64,000 bases of DNA. It comes from CAVTWH01 sp963850915. Lineage in GTDB: Bacteria > Actinomycetota > Actinomycetes > Mycobacteriales > Micromonosporaceae. The notes beneath the pieces are model-generated. The model had not been told where the DNA came from and searched no databases. It worked only from the letters and a program-made list of their open reading frames with translations. The stretch covers positions 372,001 to 436,000 of the forward strand of contig CAWKND010000005.1 of assembly GCA_963850915.1 (NCBI GenBank), given 5' to 3'. How positions within the stretch are numbered: position 1 is the first letter of the stretch; the number at the start of each line of letters is the position of its first letter. The position numbers were made by a program, and so were the translations under genes. Below, in pieces: positions 23,895 to 32,450 of this stretch.

Positions 23895-23900
23895 TGTCAA
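23895..23900 (-). promoter_or_regulatory. Candidate -35 element of the glucanase promoter
   Basis: TTGACA on the minus strand lies about 30 bases before the CebR-like box, in the only AT-rich patch here. No convincing -10 hexamer at 16-18 bases was seen, so the start point is uncertain; the operator would sit at or just after it. Confidence 0.4.
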
Positions 23901-24090
23901 GACAAGGGGCGTGCCCGGTTGCCGGGCTTTGCCAGGCCGGCGCTGCGCCGCCGTATCCCGGACAACGTCCCTGCCAGCGGATTTGTTGTCGGCGACGGCA
24001 AATTTACCGGCTCCGATCCGGCAGAAAAATCTTGAAGCCGGGAGGGATCGACGTACGCCACTGGCCAGCGCGACCCGCCGGACAGCGCTC

Positions 24091-24430
24091 TCCGGTCCGA
24101 CGGGTACCGGCGCTCATGTCCCGCTCAGGTCAGAGCCTGGGCTGTCGGCTCCCGACGCACTCGGTGCGGCGCGCGCTGCGGTCGCGCAGGCGGCGCCGGC
24201 CGTCAACCGGGCACTGGATCTGGTGGGGTTCCGGGTGGAGGGCAGCTACTCCGATGCCGACCCGGCTGGCTCCCGGTACCGCAAGGCGGCGCAGCGGCTG
24301 CCGGCGCTACGGGTACTGCGTGCGGCGTTCGTCGGCCGGGTCATCCACACCGACAGCTGGCCGGCGAAGCTGACCGAGTTGGCCGGCCGACCCTCAGCCG
24401 GCCCGGGGCCCGAGCAGTTAGGTGCTCGGG
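24091..24430 (+). CDS. Coding-like region of unknown identity, ends uncertain
   Basis: One frame of this stretch (in phase with GAC at 24154) has strongly GC-rich third positions and a natural amino-acid mix (ALDLVGFRVEGSYSDADPAG, LRVLRAAFVGRVIHTDSWPA) without stops. No start codon with a ribosome site and no sensible end are visible; downstream the frame runs antisense into the 72-residue gene. No family is recognised. It may be a gene remnant or a small gene with an unseen frameshift. Confidence 0.3.
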
Positions 24431-24442
24431 CGCTCAGGCGGC

Positions 24443-24661
24443 TCAGGCGGCTCGGGTGGTTGGTGGCAGCGCGCGGGTCACCGCGTGGTACTCCTCCGGG
24501 TAGCCGTCCGCGAGTTCACTCGCGAGCCGCTCGTCACCCCGCTCCAGTGCGGCGTTGACCGATTCCACGTACGCGTCGTGCAGCGCGCTCACGCTGTGCA
24601 GCCGCCGGTCGCTGGCCAGCCGTCTGTGTGCTCGTTCCTGTCCGGTTCGCTTTCCTGCCAT
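24443..24661 (-). CDS. Small hypothetical protein
   Basis: A 72-residue hydrophilic, helix-prone protein (MAGKRTGQERAHRRLASDRR start; HDAYVESVNAALERGDERLA centre). No membrane segment or known motif. GTGGAG lies a few bases before ATG 24661. A longer frame to 24733 adds an unsupported N terminus. It is in the same direction as, and 85 bases downstream of, the lipoprotein gene. Confidence 0.45.
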   Translation of the reverse strand: MAGKRTGQERAHRRLASDRRLHSVSALHDAYVESVNAALERGDERLASELADGYPEEYHAVTRALPPTTRAA

Positions 24662-24746
24662 GTACTCCACGGTGCCCGGTCGCTGTTGCGCGCCGGTTTC
24701 GATGCTGAGTCCCGGGCAGGTGGCCTTCGTCACCCGCCGGCCGGCG

Positions 24747-25994
24747 TCAACTGAGCGTCGCGAGCCACAGATGGCTGGCGGTACCGTCCTCGACGGACAG
24801 CAGCAGGCGGCCGTCGGTGGCCGCGAGGTTCACCGCGCGGTCGGCGCCGGCGGTCACGGTGGCGGGCAACGGCGAGGACACCCAGCCGGTACCCCCGGGG
24901 CCGGTCCACAGTGCGTAGTCGGTTCCGTTGCCAGCGACCAAATAGTCGGTGTTCCCCGCGGTAGCCACGGAACTGACGACCGGCAGGGCGGTACCGCCAC
25001 CGAGCTGACCGAAGCGGCTGACCGGCTGCCAGCCCGAGCCGCTGTCCCGCCACACCGCGAACGTAGTGCCGAACACGCCGGCCACGAGTAGCCCGGTCGG
25101 GTCCTCGGTCGCCGCCTGGAGTTCGGTGTCCAGGCCGGTCGCGGGGATCTGGTCGGCGCTCCAGTGCAGACCGTCGGGGGAGCGCCAGACCTGTGGCTGC
25201 CGGGCGGCGAGCGCGCTCCCCGGCGGCGTGCGGCTGCCTACCGCCACGAAGCCGTCCGGTACGGCCAGTACCCCGCGCAGCGCCCGTGCCCCGGTGGCAT
25301 CCGACTCCAGTGCCGGGTCGCCGTCGACGAGCTGGAAACCGTTGCCGTCCGCCGACCACCACACGGCGGCACCGGCCTGCCCGTTGCGGTCGGTACGGCC
25401 ACCGCCGATCAGGTAGCCGTGTGCGCCAGCGGTCAGTTGGCCGACCGAGCCCGCGTTGTCGCCACCGAACAACTCGGCCTGCGACGGCAACTCGGTCAAG
25501 CCGGTACTGGCGCTCCCCAGCCAGGTGCTGGTACGCGGATTCCCGTGTACCCCACCGGCAGCGCCGCCGACCGCCACCACGGTCGCCCCCGAGCAGGCCA
25601 CTGTGGAGAGCACACTCTGCCTGCCGTACAAGGAAATCGGTTTGGTCAGCAGGCTGGACCAGTGGGTGCCGTCGGCGCTCGACCAGATCGCCGGGGTGGC
25701 CGTGGTCGCCGAGGTGAGGTAGCCGCCCACCGCGTACCATTGCCCCGCGCACGCGGTCACGTCGCGCACGCTGATCCGCCCGTCGCCGCTGGCCGGTACG
25801 GTCACCGGCTGCCAGGCCGGACCGGTCGGGGAAGGCTTGGCAGCCGGGCGGTGCGGCCCGCACCCGACGAGCAGCGACACCGCCAGCGCAGCGATCGCCG
25901 GTACCGCGACGGCCCACCGGCGGCGCCGCGCCCGCAGCGATGCACTCATCGTCAGGCGCCGGCCGGCGATGAGTGCGCGGGAAACGGTTGTCAC
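24747..25994 (-). CDS. Lipoprotein with Asp-box-like propeller repeats
   Basis: A 415-residue exported protein. A basic N terminus is followed by the hydrophobic segment AVAVPAIAALAVSLLVGCG, whose VGC fits a lipobox, so it is probably attached to the outer face of the membrane. The rest shows repeated WSSADGTHWSS / WWSADGNGFQ / WRSPDGLHWSA motifs, typical of sialidase-like or WD-type beta-propellers without catalytic residues. GTG 25994 has AGGGTGG upstream; ATG 25949 would give a shorter, more usual signal peptide. Function unknown. Confidence 0.7.
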   Translation of the reverse strand: MTTVSRALIAGRRLTMSASLRARRRRWAVAVPAIAALAVSLLVGCGPHRPAAKPSPTGPAWQPVTVPASGDGRISVRDVTACAGQWYAVGGYLTSATTATPAIWSSADGTHWSSLLTKPISLYGRQSVLSTVACSGATVVAVGGAAGGVHGNPRTSTWLGSASTGLTELPSQAELFGGDNAGSVGQLTAGAHGYLIGGGRTDRNGQAGAAVWWSADGNGFQLVDGDPALESDATGARALRGVLAVPDGFVAVGSRTPPGSALAARQPQVWRSPDGLHWSADQIPATGLDTELQAATEDPTGLLVAGVFGTTFAVWRDSGSGWQPVSRFGQLGGGTALPVVSSVATAGNTDYLVAGNGTDYALWTGPGGTGWVSSPLPATVTAGADRAVNLAATDGRLLLSVEDGTASHLWLATLS

Positions 25995-26103
25995 ACCGCC
26001 ACCCTAGGCGTCTTCGGCCGCTCGCGTCGCCGGGCCGCCCGTGTCGGCCTCGAACGCCACTGGAGCGCTGCTACGGTGACAGTTCCGGGCTGGTGGGCAA
26101 GGT

Positions 26104-26250
26104 TCAGCGGTCGGTCAGCTGCGGTGTAAAACCCGGAACCCGCGGCGCTTGGTACCTCAGTTGGTGTGTCCGCTGTGCCACGATCTCCACCGTGTGTTCG
26201 ACGGACTTGAAGTTGAGCGCGATTTCGCCATGGCCCGTCTGGCGAGTCAT
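26104..26250 (-). CDS. Possible 48-residue small protein
   Basis: A short frame on the minus strand opens at ATG 26250 (MTRQTGHGEIALNFKSVEHT) and ends at TGA 26104-26106. It lies in a 300-base gap between the lipoprotein and the ROK regulator, where codon bias is not decisive and no ribosome site is evident. It may be a remnant; nothing else is seen in this gap. Confidence 0.25.
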   Translation of the reverse strand: MTRQTGHGEIALNFKSVEHTVEIVAQRTHQLRYQAPRVPGFTPQLTDR

Positions 26251-26295
26251 GACCACACGGTAAACGTGACTGCGTGATCTGGCGTGCGGATTCGG

Positions 26296-27597
26296 CTAGG
26301 CGGCGTCGATCTGGGCCGCGGTGCGGGTTCTGGTGCGGCGGTGGTCGCCACGGGGATCGCCGCCGTGGGCCAGTAGCGCGGCGAGGGGCAGCGTGGCGGC
26401 GCTGAGTGCGACCGAGTCCGGGCCGAGTACGCCGAGTTCGATGGTGGTCTGCTGGTAGGAGTGGCCGAGCGCGTACGCGGCCGTATTGGCCTTGATTTCG
26501 GGCAGCAGCAACCGACCCAGCGCCATCCCGGCCCAGCCGGCCAGCACGATCCGCTCGGGGTTGAACAGGTTGACCAGGTTCGCCAATCCGGCGCCGAGAT
26601 AGCCGGCGGTTTCCCGGAGTACCCGGTCGGCGGCGGGCGAGTGTGGCGCGGCGGCGATCATCGCGGCCAACTGGGCGTGCTCGTCGTCCCCGGGGAGCGG
26701 GCGACCGCCGCGTGCCCTGCGGTACCGGCTGAGGATCGCCTCGGCGCCGACGTAGGCCTCGAGGCAGCCGCGCGCTCCACACCGGCAGAGCCGGCCGCCG
26801 TAGTCGATGGTGGTGTGCCCCCACTCCCCGCCGCTGCTGGTGGCGCCCTGGTAGGTGGCGCCGTTGGCGATCACGGCCGCGCCGACCCCGGAGCAGACCA
26901 GCGCGATGACCGCGTGCCGGGCGCCGCGGCCGGCGCCGAACCACATCTCCGCCTGTGCCTGGGTACGCGCGACATTGTCGAAGTAGAGCGGCAGGCGTAC
27001 CCCGGCCGCCCGGAGCAGCTCCTCGAAGGGCACCGCGTCCCAGCCGATCACCTGTGCGTGTACCAGCGTCCGCTTGCCCTGCGCCGCCGCGCCCTGTTCC
27101 GCGGCACCCTGTTCCGCGGCACCCTGCTCTACGGCGCCCGGTACGGCCACGCCCACCCCGAGTACCCCCGATTCGGCCACCCCGGCGCGGGCGACCGCCT
27201 TGTGCAGCAGCACCGCCAACTGGCTTGCGACCGACGCCGGGTCGGTACCCGGACCGTGCAGCCGCTCCGCCACTGTGGACAGCCGGTTGAGGTTGAGGTC
27301 GAACAGTTCGACGGTGAGGCTGTGATCGCCGACGTCGACGCCGATCAGCGTGCCGTACCGGGAGTCGACACACAGCAACGCCCGGGGTCGACCGCCGTCG
27401 GACTCGACCAGCCCGGCCTCGACGATCAGCCGGTCGGCGATCAGTTCGGTGGTCACGTTGCCAACTGTGGCCAGACTGAGACCGGTGTCCCGGCTCAGCT
27501 CGGCGCGGCTGGCCGAGCCGTCGAAGAGCAGCCGACGGAGGACCGCGGACCTGTTGCGTCGTCGCAGGTCACGCACTGTGCTGCGGGTAGTTGCCAT
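26296..27597 (-). CDS. ROK-family transcriptional repressor
   Basis: A 433-residue regulator: N-terminal winged helix (RNRSAVLRRLLFDGSASRAE, LSLATVGNVTTELIADRLI), then a ROK sugar-kinase-like fold with LIGVDVGDHSLTVELFDL, VGVAVPGAV, EWGHTTIDYGG and the zinc motif CRCGARGCLEAYVG. ROK repressors such as NagC and XylR respond to sugars. An insert of repeated AAEQG units (15-bp tandem repeat, about 27090-27135) interrupts the ROK domain after VAVPGAV, an unusual position. ATG 27597 starts the HTH region; an upstream frame to 27633 is unsupported. Divergent from the sugar ABC operon, its likely target. Confidence 0.85.
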   Translation of the reverse strand: MATTRSTVRDLRRRNRSAVLRRLLFDGSASRAELSRDTGLSLATVGNVTTELIADRLIVEAGLVESDGGRPRALLCVDSRYGTLIGVDVGDHSLTVELFDLNLNRLSTVAERLHGPGTDPASVASQLAVLLHKAVARAGVAESGVLGVGVAVPGAVEQGAAEQGAAEQGAAAQGKRTLVHAQVIGWDAVPFEELLRAAGVRLPLYFDNVARTQAQAEMWFGAGRGARHAVIALVCSGVGAAVIANGATYQGATSSGGEWGHTTIDYGGRLCRCGARGCLEAYVGAEAILSRYRRARGGRPLPGDDEHAQLAAMIAAAPHSPAADRVLRETAGYLGAGLANLVNLFNPERIVLAGWAGMALGRLLLPEIKANTAAYALGHSYQQTTIELGVLGPDSVALSAATLPLAALLAHGGDPRGDHRRTRTRTAAQIDAA

Positions 27598-27675
27598 CAC
27601 CGGCCAATCTAGCTGAGCGGTTGCTGGGAGCACTGCATAGCCGGCCTCGTCCGTCCGGGTGGATGTTGCCGGGCC

Positions 27676-27704
27676 TTGACTAGCAGATGCCCCGCGAGTT
27701 CAAT
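27676..27704 (+). promoter_or_regulatory. Candidate promoter of the ABC sugar operon
   Basis: TTGACT (27676-27681) and TTCAAT (27699-27704) are spaced by 17 bases in the divergent ROK/ABC gap, about 235 bases before the binding-protein start. The long leader makes a second promoter possible. Confidence 0.4.
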
Positions 27705-27713
27705 GTCGCCATA

Positions 27714-27741
27714 AAACAAGTGTTGAATCAAGTGCTGGTTT
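27714..27741. promoter_or_regulatory. Candidate ROK operator
   Basis: Just after the candidate promoter, CAAGTGTTGAATCAAGTG holds a direct repeat of CAAGTG and lies inside an imperfect AAAC...GTTT inverted repeat. It is AT-rich like known ROK-regulator sites and overlaps the expected initial transcribed region. Confidence 0.35.
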
Positions 27742-27938
27742 CAGCCGCGAGCTAAGTCGGGCAACACCCGGTCGGCCCCCCGCGGCTGGCAAGGACGCCG
27801 CATCTCCATGCCCGGGCACTGGCGATCACTGATAACGGGGCAGTGGTCGTCGCGCCCGATGCCTCCCCGCGTGGCGGTGCTGCTGTTGCTGTATCCCCGG
27901 GTACCCGTCCGGATTCACTGGGAAAGGACGCACCATTC

Positions 27939-29249
27939 GTGAGAATTCGTAGAATTCAGGCCGTCGTGCTCGCCGCGGCGCTCGCCGTACCGCTGCTCGC
28001 TGCCTGCAGTAGCAAGAAGGACTCCAGCGACGGAGCCGGTACGACGTTGACGTACTGGGCCAGCAACCAGGGCACCAGCCTCGACGACGACAAGCAGAAA
28101 CTGCAGCCGGAGCTGGACAAGTTCAAGGCGCAGACCGGCATCACGGTCAACCTCGAGGTTGTCGGCTGGTCGGACCTGCTCAACCGGATCCTCGCCGCAA
28201 CCACCTCGGGCCAGGGCCCGGACGTGCTGAACATCGGCAACACCTGGTCGGCCTCGCTGCAGGCGACCGGGGCGTTCCTGCCCTTCAACTCGGCCAACCT
28301 GGACGCGGTCGGCGGCAAGGACCGCATCCTCGCCGGCAGCCTCGCGGCGACCGGCAAGCCGGGCATGGACCCGGTGGCCGTGCCGCTCTACTCGCTGTGC
28401 TACGTCCTCTACTACAACAAGAAGCTGTTCGCCGACGCCGGTATCACGGCCGCCCCGACCACCTGGGACGAGCTGGTCGCCGACGGCAAGAAGCTGACCC
28501 ACGGCGACCAGTGGGGTCTCGCGGTCGAGGGTGCGAACGTATCCGAGAACTCGCACCACGCCTTCACCTTCGGGCAGCAGTACGGTGCCGACCTCTTCGA
28601 CAGCTCGGGCAAGCCGCAGTTCGCTTCTGACGGAATGGTTTCGGCCGTCAAGCGGTACATCGACTTCATGGCGACTGACAAGATCGTCAACCCGAGCGAC
28701 GCCGAGTACGCCAACAACAACTCGGTGACCGACTTCGCCTCCGGCAAGGCAGCCATGCTCATGTGGCAGGCGGCCGACAGCAACCTGAAGTCGCACGGGA
28801 TGACGCCCGACCAGTACGGTGTCGCGCCGATCCCGTTCGAGTCGCCCACCCCGGCTGGCGGCAAGCACGTCAACAGCATGGTGGCCGGCATCAACATGGC
28901 GGTCTTCAACAACACCAAGCACAAGGACGCCGCGCTGAAGTTCGTCAAGTTCATGACCAGTGACGCCGAGCAGACGATCCTGAACAAGGCCTACGGATCG
29001 ATGCCGACCGTGACGGGCGCCTACTCCGACCCGGCGTTCCAGACCGACGAGGTCAAGATCTTCCAGAACGTCCTCGCCACCACGGCTGCTCCACTGCCGG
29101 CGGTGCCCGAGGAGGCGCAGTTCGAGACCCTGGTGGGTACCACCATGAAGGATCTCTTCGCGGACGCGGCGAGCGGGAAACCGATCACCGCGGCCGACAT
29201 CAAGGCCAAGTTGGCCGCTGACAACGCGCAGGTCAAGGCCGGCGGCTGA
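27939..29249 (+). CDS. ABC sugar transporter, extracellular solute-binding protein
   Basis: A 436-residue lipoprotein of the carbohydrate-binding family 1 (MalE/UgpB-like). A signal peptide ends in LAAC, followed by SSKKDSS. The mature part shows TLTYWASNQG, LDKFKAQTGITVNLEVVGW, PDVLNIGNTWSASL and WDELVADGKKLT, typical of oligosaccharide binders. GTG 27939 follows GGGAAAGGA; upstream in-frame codons lack support. It leads an operon with two permeases and no ATPase, so a shared MsiK-type ATPase is expected elsewhere in the genome. Confidence 0.88.
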   Translation: MRIRRIQAVVLAAALAVPLLAACSSKKDSSDGAGTTLTYWASNQGTSLDDDKQKLQPELDKFKAQTGITVNLEVVGWSDLLNRILAATTSGQGPDVLNIGNTWSASLQATGAFLPFNSANLDAVGGKDRILAGSLAATGKPGMDPVAVPLYSLCYVLYYNKKLFADAGITAAPTTWDELVADGKKLTHGDQWGLAVEGANVSENSHHAFTFGQQYGADLFDSSGKPQFASDGMVSAVKRYIDFMATDKIVNPSDAEYANNNSVTDFASGKAAMLMWQAADSNLKSHGMTPDQYGVAPIPFESPTPAGGKHVNSMVAGINMAVFNNTKHKDAALKFVKFMTSDAEQTILNKAYGSMPTVTGAYSDPAFQTDEVKIFQNVLATTAAPLPAVPEEAQFETLVGTTMKDLFADAASGKPITAADIKAKLAADNAQVKAGG

Positions 29250-29254
29250 GCCAG

Positions 29255-29300
29255 CGCCCGGATCGGGCTGGGAGACAACACTTCCAGCCCGATCCGGGCG
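29255..29300 (+). terminator. Strong hairpin between binding protein and permease genes
   Basis: CGCCCGGATCGGGCTGG pairs perfectly with CCAGCCCGATCCGGGCG (17 bp) with a loop of about 12 bases, followed by a short CCCTTTCG. Placed right after the binding-protein stop, it is likely a partial terminator or mRNA stabiliser giving more binding protein than permease. Confidence 0.8.
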
Positions 29301-29337
29301 GCCCTTTCGTGCTGGCTCGGCAAGGAGTTCGTATCCC

Positions 29338-30327
29338 ATGGCAACGGTCACCACCTCCGCCCCGCCGGGTGGGGCGGAAGTCGCCCCGCCCGCGCGGCGT
29401 TCCCGACGACGGCGCCGCGGCTTCGGCTGGCGGTACAAGGCAACCCCGTACTTCTTCCTGCTGCCCGCTCTGATCATGGAGCTGCTCGTCCACATCATCC
29501 CGATGGTCGTCGGGGTGTGGATGAGCCTGCGCGGGCTCACGCAGTTCTACATCCGCAACTGGTCCTCGGCGCCGTACAAGGGTTTGGGCAACTACCGGGT
29601 CGCGGTCGACCTGAACGGGCCGGTCGGCAAGGACCTGGTGCACTCGCTCTGGGTCACCATCGGGTACTCGGTGCTGACCGTCGGCCTGTCCTGGCTCCTC
29701 GGGACCGTCGCCGGAGTGTTGCTACAGCGCCCTTTCCGGGGCCGGTCGGTGATCCGCACCCTCTTCCTGACGCCGTACGCCCTGCCGGCGTACGCGGCGG
29801 TCATCACCTGGAGCTTCCTGCTGCAGCGCGACACCGGCCTGCTCAACCACGTGCTCGTCAACGACCTGCACCTGTTCGGTACCCGGCCGTTCTGGCTGAT
29901 CGGCAACAACAGCTTCGCCGCACTCGTCGCCGTATCGGTCTGGCGTACCTGGCCGTTCGCGCTGCTGTGCATCACGGCCGGGCTGCAGACGGTACCGACG
30001 GAGTTGTACGAGGCGGCGTCGATCGACGGGGCGAGCTTCTGGCGGCAGATCCGCGCGGTCACCCTGCCGATGCTGCGCCCGGTCAACAAGGTACTGATCC
30101 TGGTGCTGTTCCTGTGGAGCTTCAACGACTTCAGCACCCCGTACGTACTGTTCGGCAAGTCGGCGCCGCACCCGGCGGACCTGATCTCCATCCACATCTA
30201 CCAGAGTTCCTTCATCACCTGGAACTTCGGACTCGGCTCGGCGATGAGCGTACTGCTGCTGCTCTTCCTGCTCCTCGTCACCGCCGTGTACCTGCTGGTC
30301 ACGTCCCGACGGAGTTCTGATGCATGA
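29338..30327 (+). CDS. ABC sugar transporter permease 1
   Basis: A 329-residue MalF-type permease. After a basic N terminus (RRSRRRRRGFGWRYKATP) come about six helices; the cytoplasmic EAA loop that contacts the ATPase reads YEAASIDGASFWRQIRAVTL. It partners with the next permease. Its stop overlaps the next start by 8 bases (ATG 30320), indicating coupling. ATG 29338 follows AAGGAG. Confidence 0.88.
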   Translation: MATVTTSAPPGGAEVAPPARRSRRRRRGFGWRYKATPYFFLLPALIMELLVHIIPMVVGVWMSLRGLTQFYIRNWSSAPYKGLGNYRVAVDLNGPVGKDLVHSLWVTIGYSVLTVGLSWLLGTVAGVLLQRPFRGRSVIRTLFLTPYALPAYAAVITWSFLLQRDTGLLNHVLVNDLHLFGTRPFWLIGNNSFAALVAVSVWRTWPFALLCITAGLQTVPTELYEAASIDGASFWRQIRAVTLPMLRPVNKVLILVLFLWSFNDFSTPYVLFGKSAPHPADLISIHIYQSSFITWNFGLGSAMSVLLLLFLLLVTAVYLLVTSRRSSDA

Positions 30328-31160
30328 GCCTCGATGGTTGAAGGTCGTGCGGGTGGTGGTGCTCAGCCTCCTGGCACTGTTCACTCTCACGCCGATCTAC
30401 GTGATGATCAGTTCGTCGGTGAAGCCGCTGGTGGACGTGGAGGGCGACTTCCACTGGCTGCCGTCGCGCTTCACCATCCAGCCGTTCATCGACATCTGGC
30501 ACACCGTGCCGCTCGGCCACTACTTCATCAACAGCGTCATCGTCTCCGGTTCGGCGATGGCCTTCTCGGTGGTGGTGGCCATCATCGCGGCGTACGCGGT
30601 GAGCCGGTACCGGTTCGCCGGGCGGGGCGCCTTCACGGTCACCGTACTGTCCACCCAGATGTTCCCGGGCATCCTGTTCCTGCTGCCGCTGTTCCTCATC
30701 TACGTCAACATCGGCAACGCCGACCGGCATCCAGCTCTACGCCACCAGGCTCGGACTGGTCATCACCTACCTGACGTTCTCGCTGCCGTTCTCGATCTGG
30801 ATGCTGGTCGGGTACTTCGACTCGATCCCGCGCGGGCTGGACGAGTCGGCACAGGTGGATGGCGCCGGCCCGCTGCGTACCCTGATCCAGGTCATCCTGC
30901 CCACCGCGGTACCCGGCGTCGTCGCGGTATCGGTCTACTCCTTCATGACCGCGTGGGGCGAGGTGCTCTTCGCCTCGGTGATGACCAACCAGGATTCGCG
31001 TACCCTCGCCGTCGGCCTGCAGGGCTACGCCACCTCCAGCGACGTCTACTGGAACCAGGTGATGGCCGCCTCGCTGGTGGTCAGCATCCCGGTGGTGGTG
31101 GCGTTCCTGTTGTTGCAGCGGCACTTCGTCTCCGGCCTCACCGCCGGCGCGGTGAAGTGA
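30320..31160 (+). pseudogene. ABC sugar transporter permease 2, frameshifted
   Basis: A MalG-type permease in two frames. From ATG 30320 the sequence is normal (LTPIYVMISSSVKPL through FPGILFLLPLFLIYVNIGNA), then the frame is lost at 30722; the reading one base later continues with TGIQLYATRLGLVITYLTFS, the EAA loop LDESAQVDGAGPLRTLIQV and the C-terminal end FVSGLTAGAVK, stopping at 31158-31160. One extra base (near AACGCCGACCGG) explains it. The combined length is about 279 residues, as usual for the family. This may be a real recent mutation or a sequencing error; without it the operon lacks its second permease. Confidence 0.8.
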
Positions 31161-31196
31161 GGATTTTCCGGCTGTCGGGCAGTGTCGGCGGTTAGT

Positions 31197-31247
31197 TTTG
31201 GCGTGTGCCGGAGTCTTTACCGGTGCACGCCACCGGCGCACGCCAAA
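31197..31247 (+). terminator. Hairpin with two alternative right arms after the ABC operon
   Basis: TTTGGCGTGTGCCGG can pair with CCGGCGCACGCCAAA (14 of 15 Watson-Crick plus one G-U), but a second copy of the right arm, CCGGTGCACGCC, sits inside the loop and can pair with the same left arm. It is probably the operon terminator; the DUF899 gene starts 25 bases later, so attenuation is possible. Confidence 0.6.
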
Positions 31248-31271
31248 CCAGCCGTCCGAAGGGTTACTCAG

Positions 31272-32021
31272 ATGAGCTTGCCAGAGGTCGTTTCCCGGTC
31301 CGAGTGGATGGCCGCCCGCAAAGCGTTGCTAGCCAAGGAGAAGGCCGCCACCCGGGCAAACGACACGCTCAACACCGCCCGCCGCGAGCTGCCGATGGTC
31401 GAGGTGACCAAGGAGTACAGCTTCACCGGCCCGGCCGGCGAGGAGGCTGGCCCGGCGAGCCTGGCTGACCTGTTCGCCGGCCGCCGCCAACTGATCATCC
31501 AGCACTTCATGTTCGACCCCGACTGGGACGCCGGCTGCTCCAGCTGCACGGCCGCCGCCGACGAAATCTCCGCCGGGCTGCTGCGCCATCTGGACGCGCG
31601 GGACACCAGGTTCGCGGCGGTCGCGCGGGCACCGATCGAGAAGATTGACGGGTACCGGCGGGCACGCGGCTGGGACTTCCCGTGGTACTCCTCGTATGGC
31701 AGCGACTTCAACTACGACTTCCACGTGACCCTCGATCCTGCTGTCACGCCGGTCGAGTTCAACTACCGCGACGCCGACGAGTTGGCGGCTGCCGGCATGT
31801 CACTGGGTGACTGGCCGGCGGAGCAGCCGGGGTACAGCTGCTTCCTGACCGATGGTGGCCGGATCTTCCACACGTACTCGGTGTTCGCCCGGGGTACCGA
31901 GATGCTCGGTGGCTCGTACGGCTTCCTCGACATGACGGCACTCGGCCGGCAGGAGGAGTGGGAAGAGCCCAAGGGTCGCTCCGCCACTCCGCGCAGCGCC
32001 ACCCCCGACTTCGCCACCTGA
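31272..32021 (+). CDS. DUF899 family (thioredoxin-like) protein
   Basis: A 249-residue cytoplasmic protein with the DUF899 pattern: LPEVVSRSEWMAARKALLAK, RRELPMVEV, LIIQHFMFDPDWDAGCSSC with the Cys pair, RGWDFPWYSSYGSDFNYDFH and a C-terminal DGGRIFHTYSVFARGTEML. The fold is thioredoxin-like; the reaction is unknown. ATG 31272 is the family start, although no strong ribosome site is seen. It appears independent of the ABC operon, because a strong hairpin precedes it. Confidence 0.85.
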   Translation: MSLPEVVSRSEWMAARKALLAKEKAATRANDTLNTARRELPMVEVTKEYSFTGPAGEEAGPASLADLFAGRRQLIIQHFMFDPDWDAGCSSCTAAADEISAGLLRHLDARDTRFAAVARAPIEKIDGYRRARGWDFPWYSSYGSDFNYDFHVTLDPAVTPVEFNYRDADELAAAGMSLGDWPAEQPGYSCFLTDGGRIFHTYSVFARGTEMLGGSYGFLDMTALGRQEEWEEPKGRSATPRSATPDFAT

Positions 32022-32118
32022 ACGGGCCGCCGCCGCCGGGGCGGGCGAGCTGCAGTCGTGAGAGCCGGCACCTCTGGAGTCGAGCCCTCCAACAGGTGCA
32101 CCGACTGTCGGAGGATAG

Positions 32119-32340
32119 CGAGGTGAGACAGCGGAGTCGCACGACGCGACACCAGCCTGGCTGATCCATGGTTCCTTGCGCAGGCTGGTCACCCCTCGCT
32201 ACGACGACGTGGAACAACGCTTTCCCGGGCTGCTGACCATGCTCAGCGAACACGACCCTGCCCCGAGCGCTGCCATCCGCAACCCGTCAGACCGGCAAGC
32301 ACAGCCTGCTTCGAACCATCAAAGCTCCGTCGACGCATGA
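32119..32340 (+). pseudogene. Coding-like remnant without a start
   Basis: After a TAG, one frame reads 73 codons with plausible composition (LIHGSLRRLVTPRYDDVEQR, FPGLLTMLSEHDPAPSAAIR) and ends at TGA 32338-32340. No ATG or GTG with a ribosome site begins it and no family is recognised; probably the end of a decayed gene. Confidence 0.3.
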
Positions 32341-32384
32341 TCGGCTGTCCGGATAAGTAGCCGCCGACCAGATCTGCCGCGACG

Positions 32385-32450
32385 ACGGCCGGAGTCGAAC
32401 CCGGGTAACAAGGCGTCACGCGCGTCGGACTGTGCCACGGCCCGGCTCCT
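32385..32450 (-). pseudogene. tRNA-like remnant
   Basis: On the minus strand a D-arm-like GTGGCACAGTCCGACGCGC, a short GTGAC/GTTAC stem and a T-loop-like GGGTTCGACTCC occur in order. The anticodon loop has 5 instead of 7 bases, the variable loop is missing and the T-stem is mispaired. It looks like a degraded tRNA gene, not a working one. Confidence 0.3.

Noticed and set aside
27915..29540. Long antisense reading frame opposite the sugar-binding protein
   Set aside because: Frames of hundreds of codons without stops are normal opposite high-G+C genes; composition is His/Arg/Gln/Asp-heavy and no family is seen.
32385..32450. Functional tRNA gene
   Set aside because: Anticodon loop too short, variable loop missing, T-stem mispaired; kept only as a remnant.
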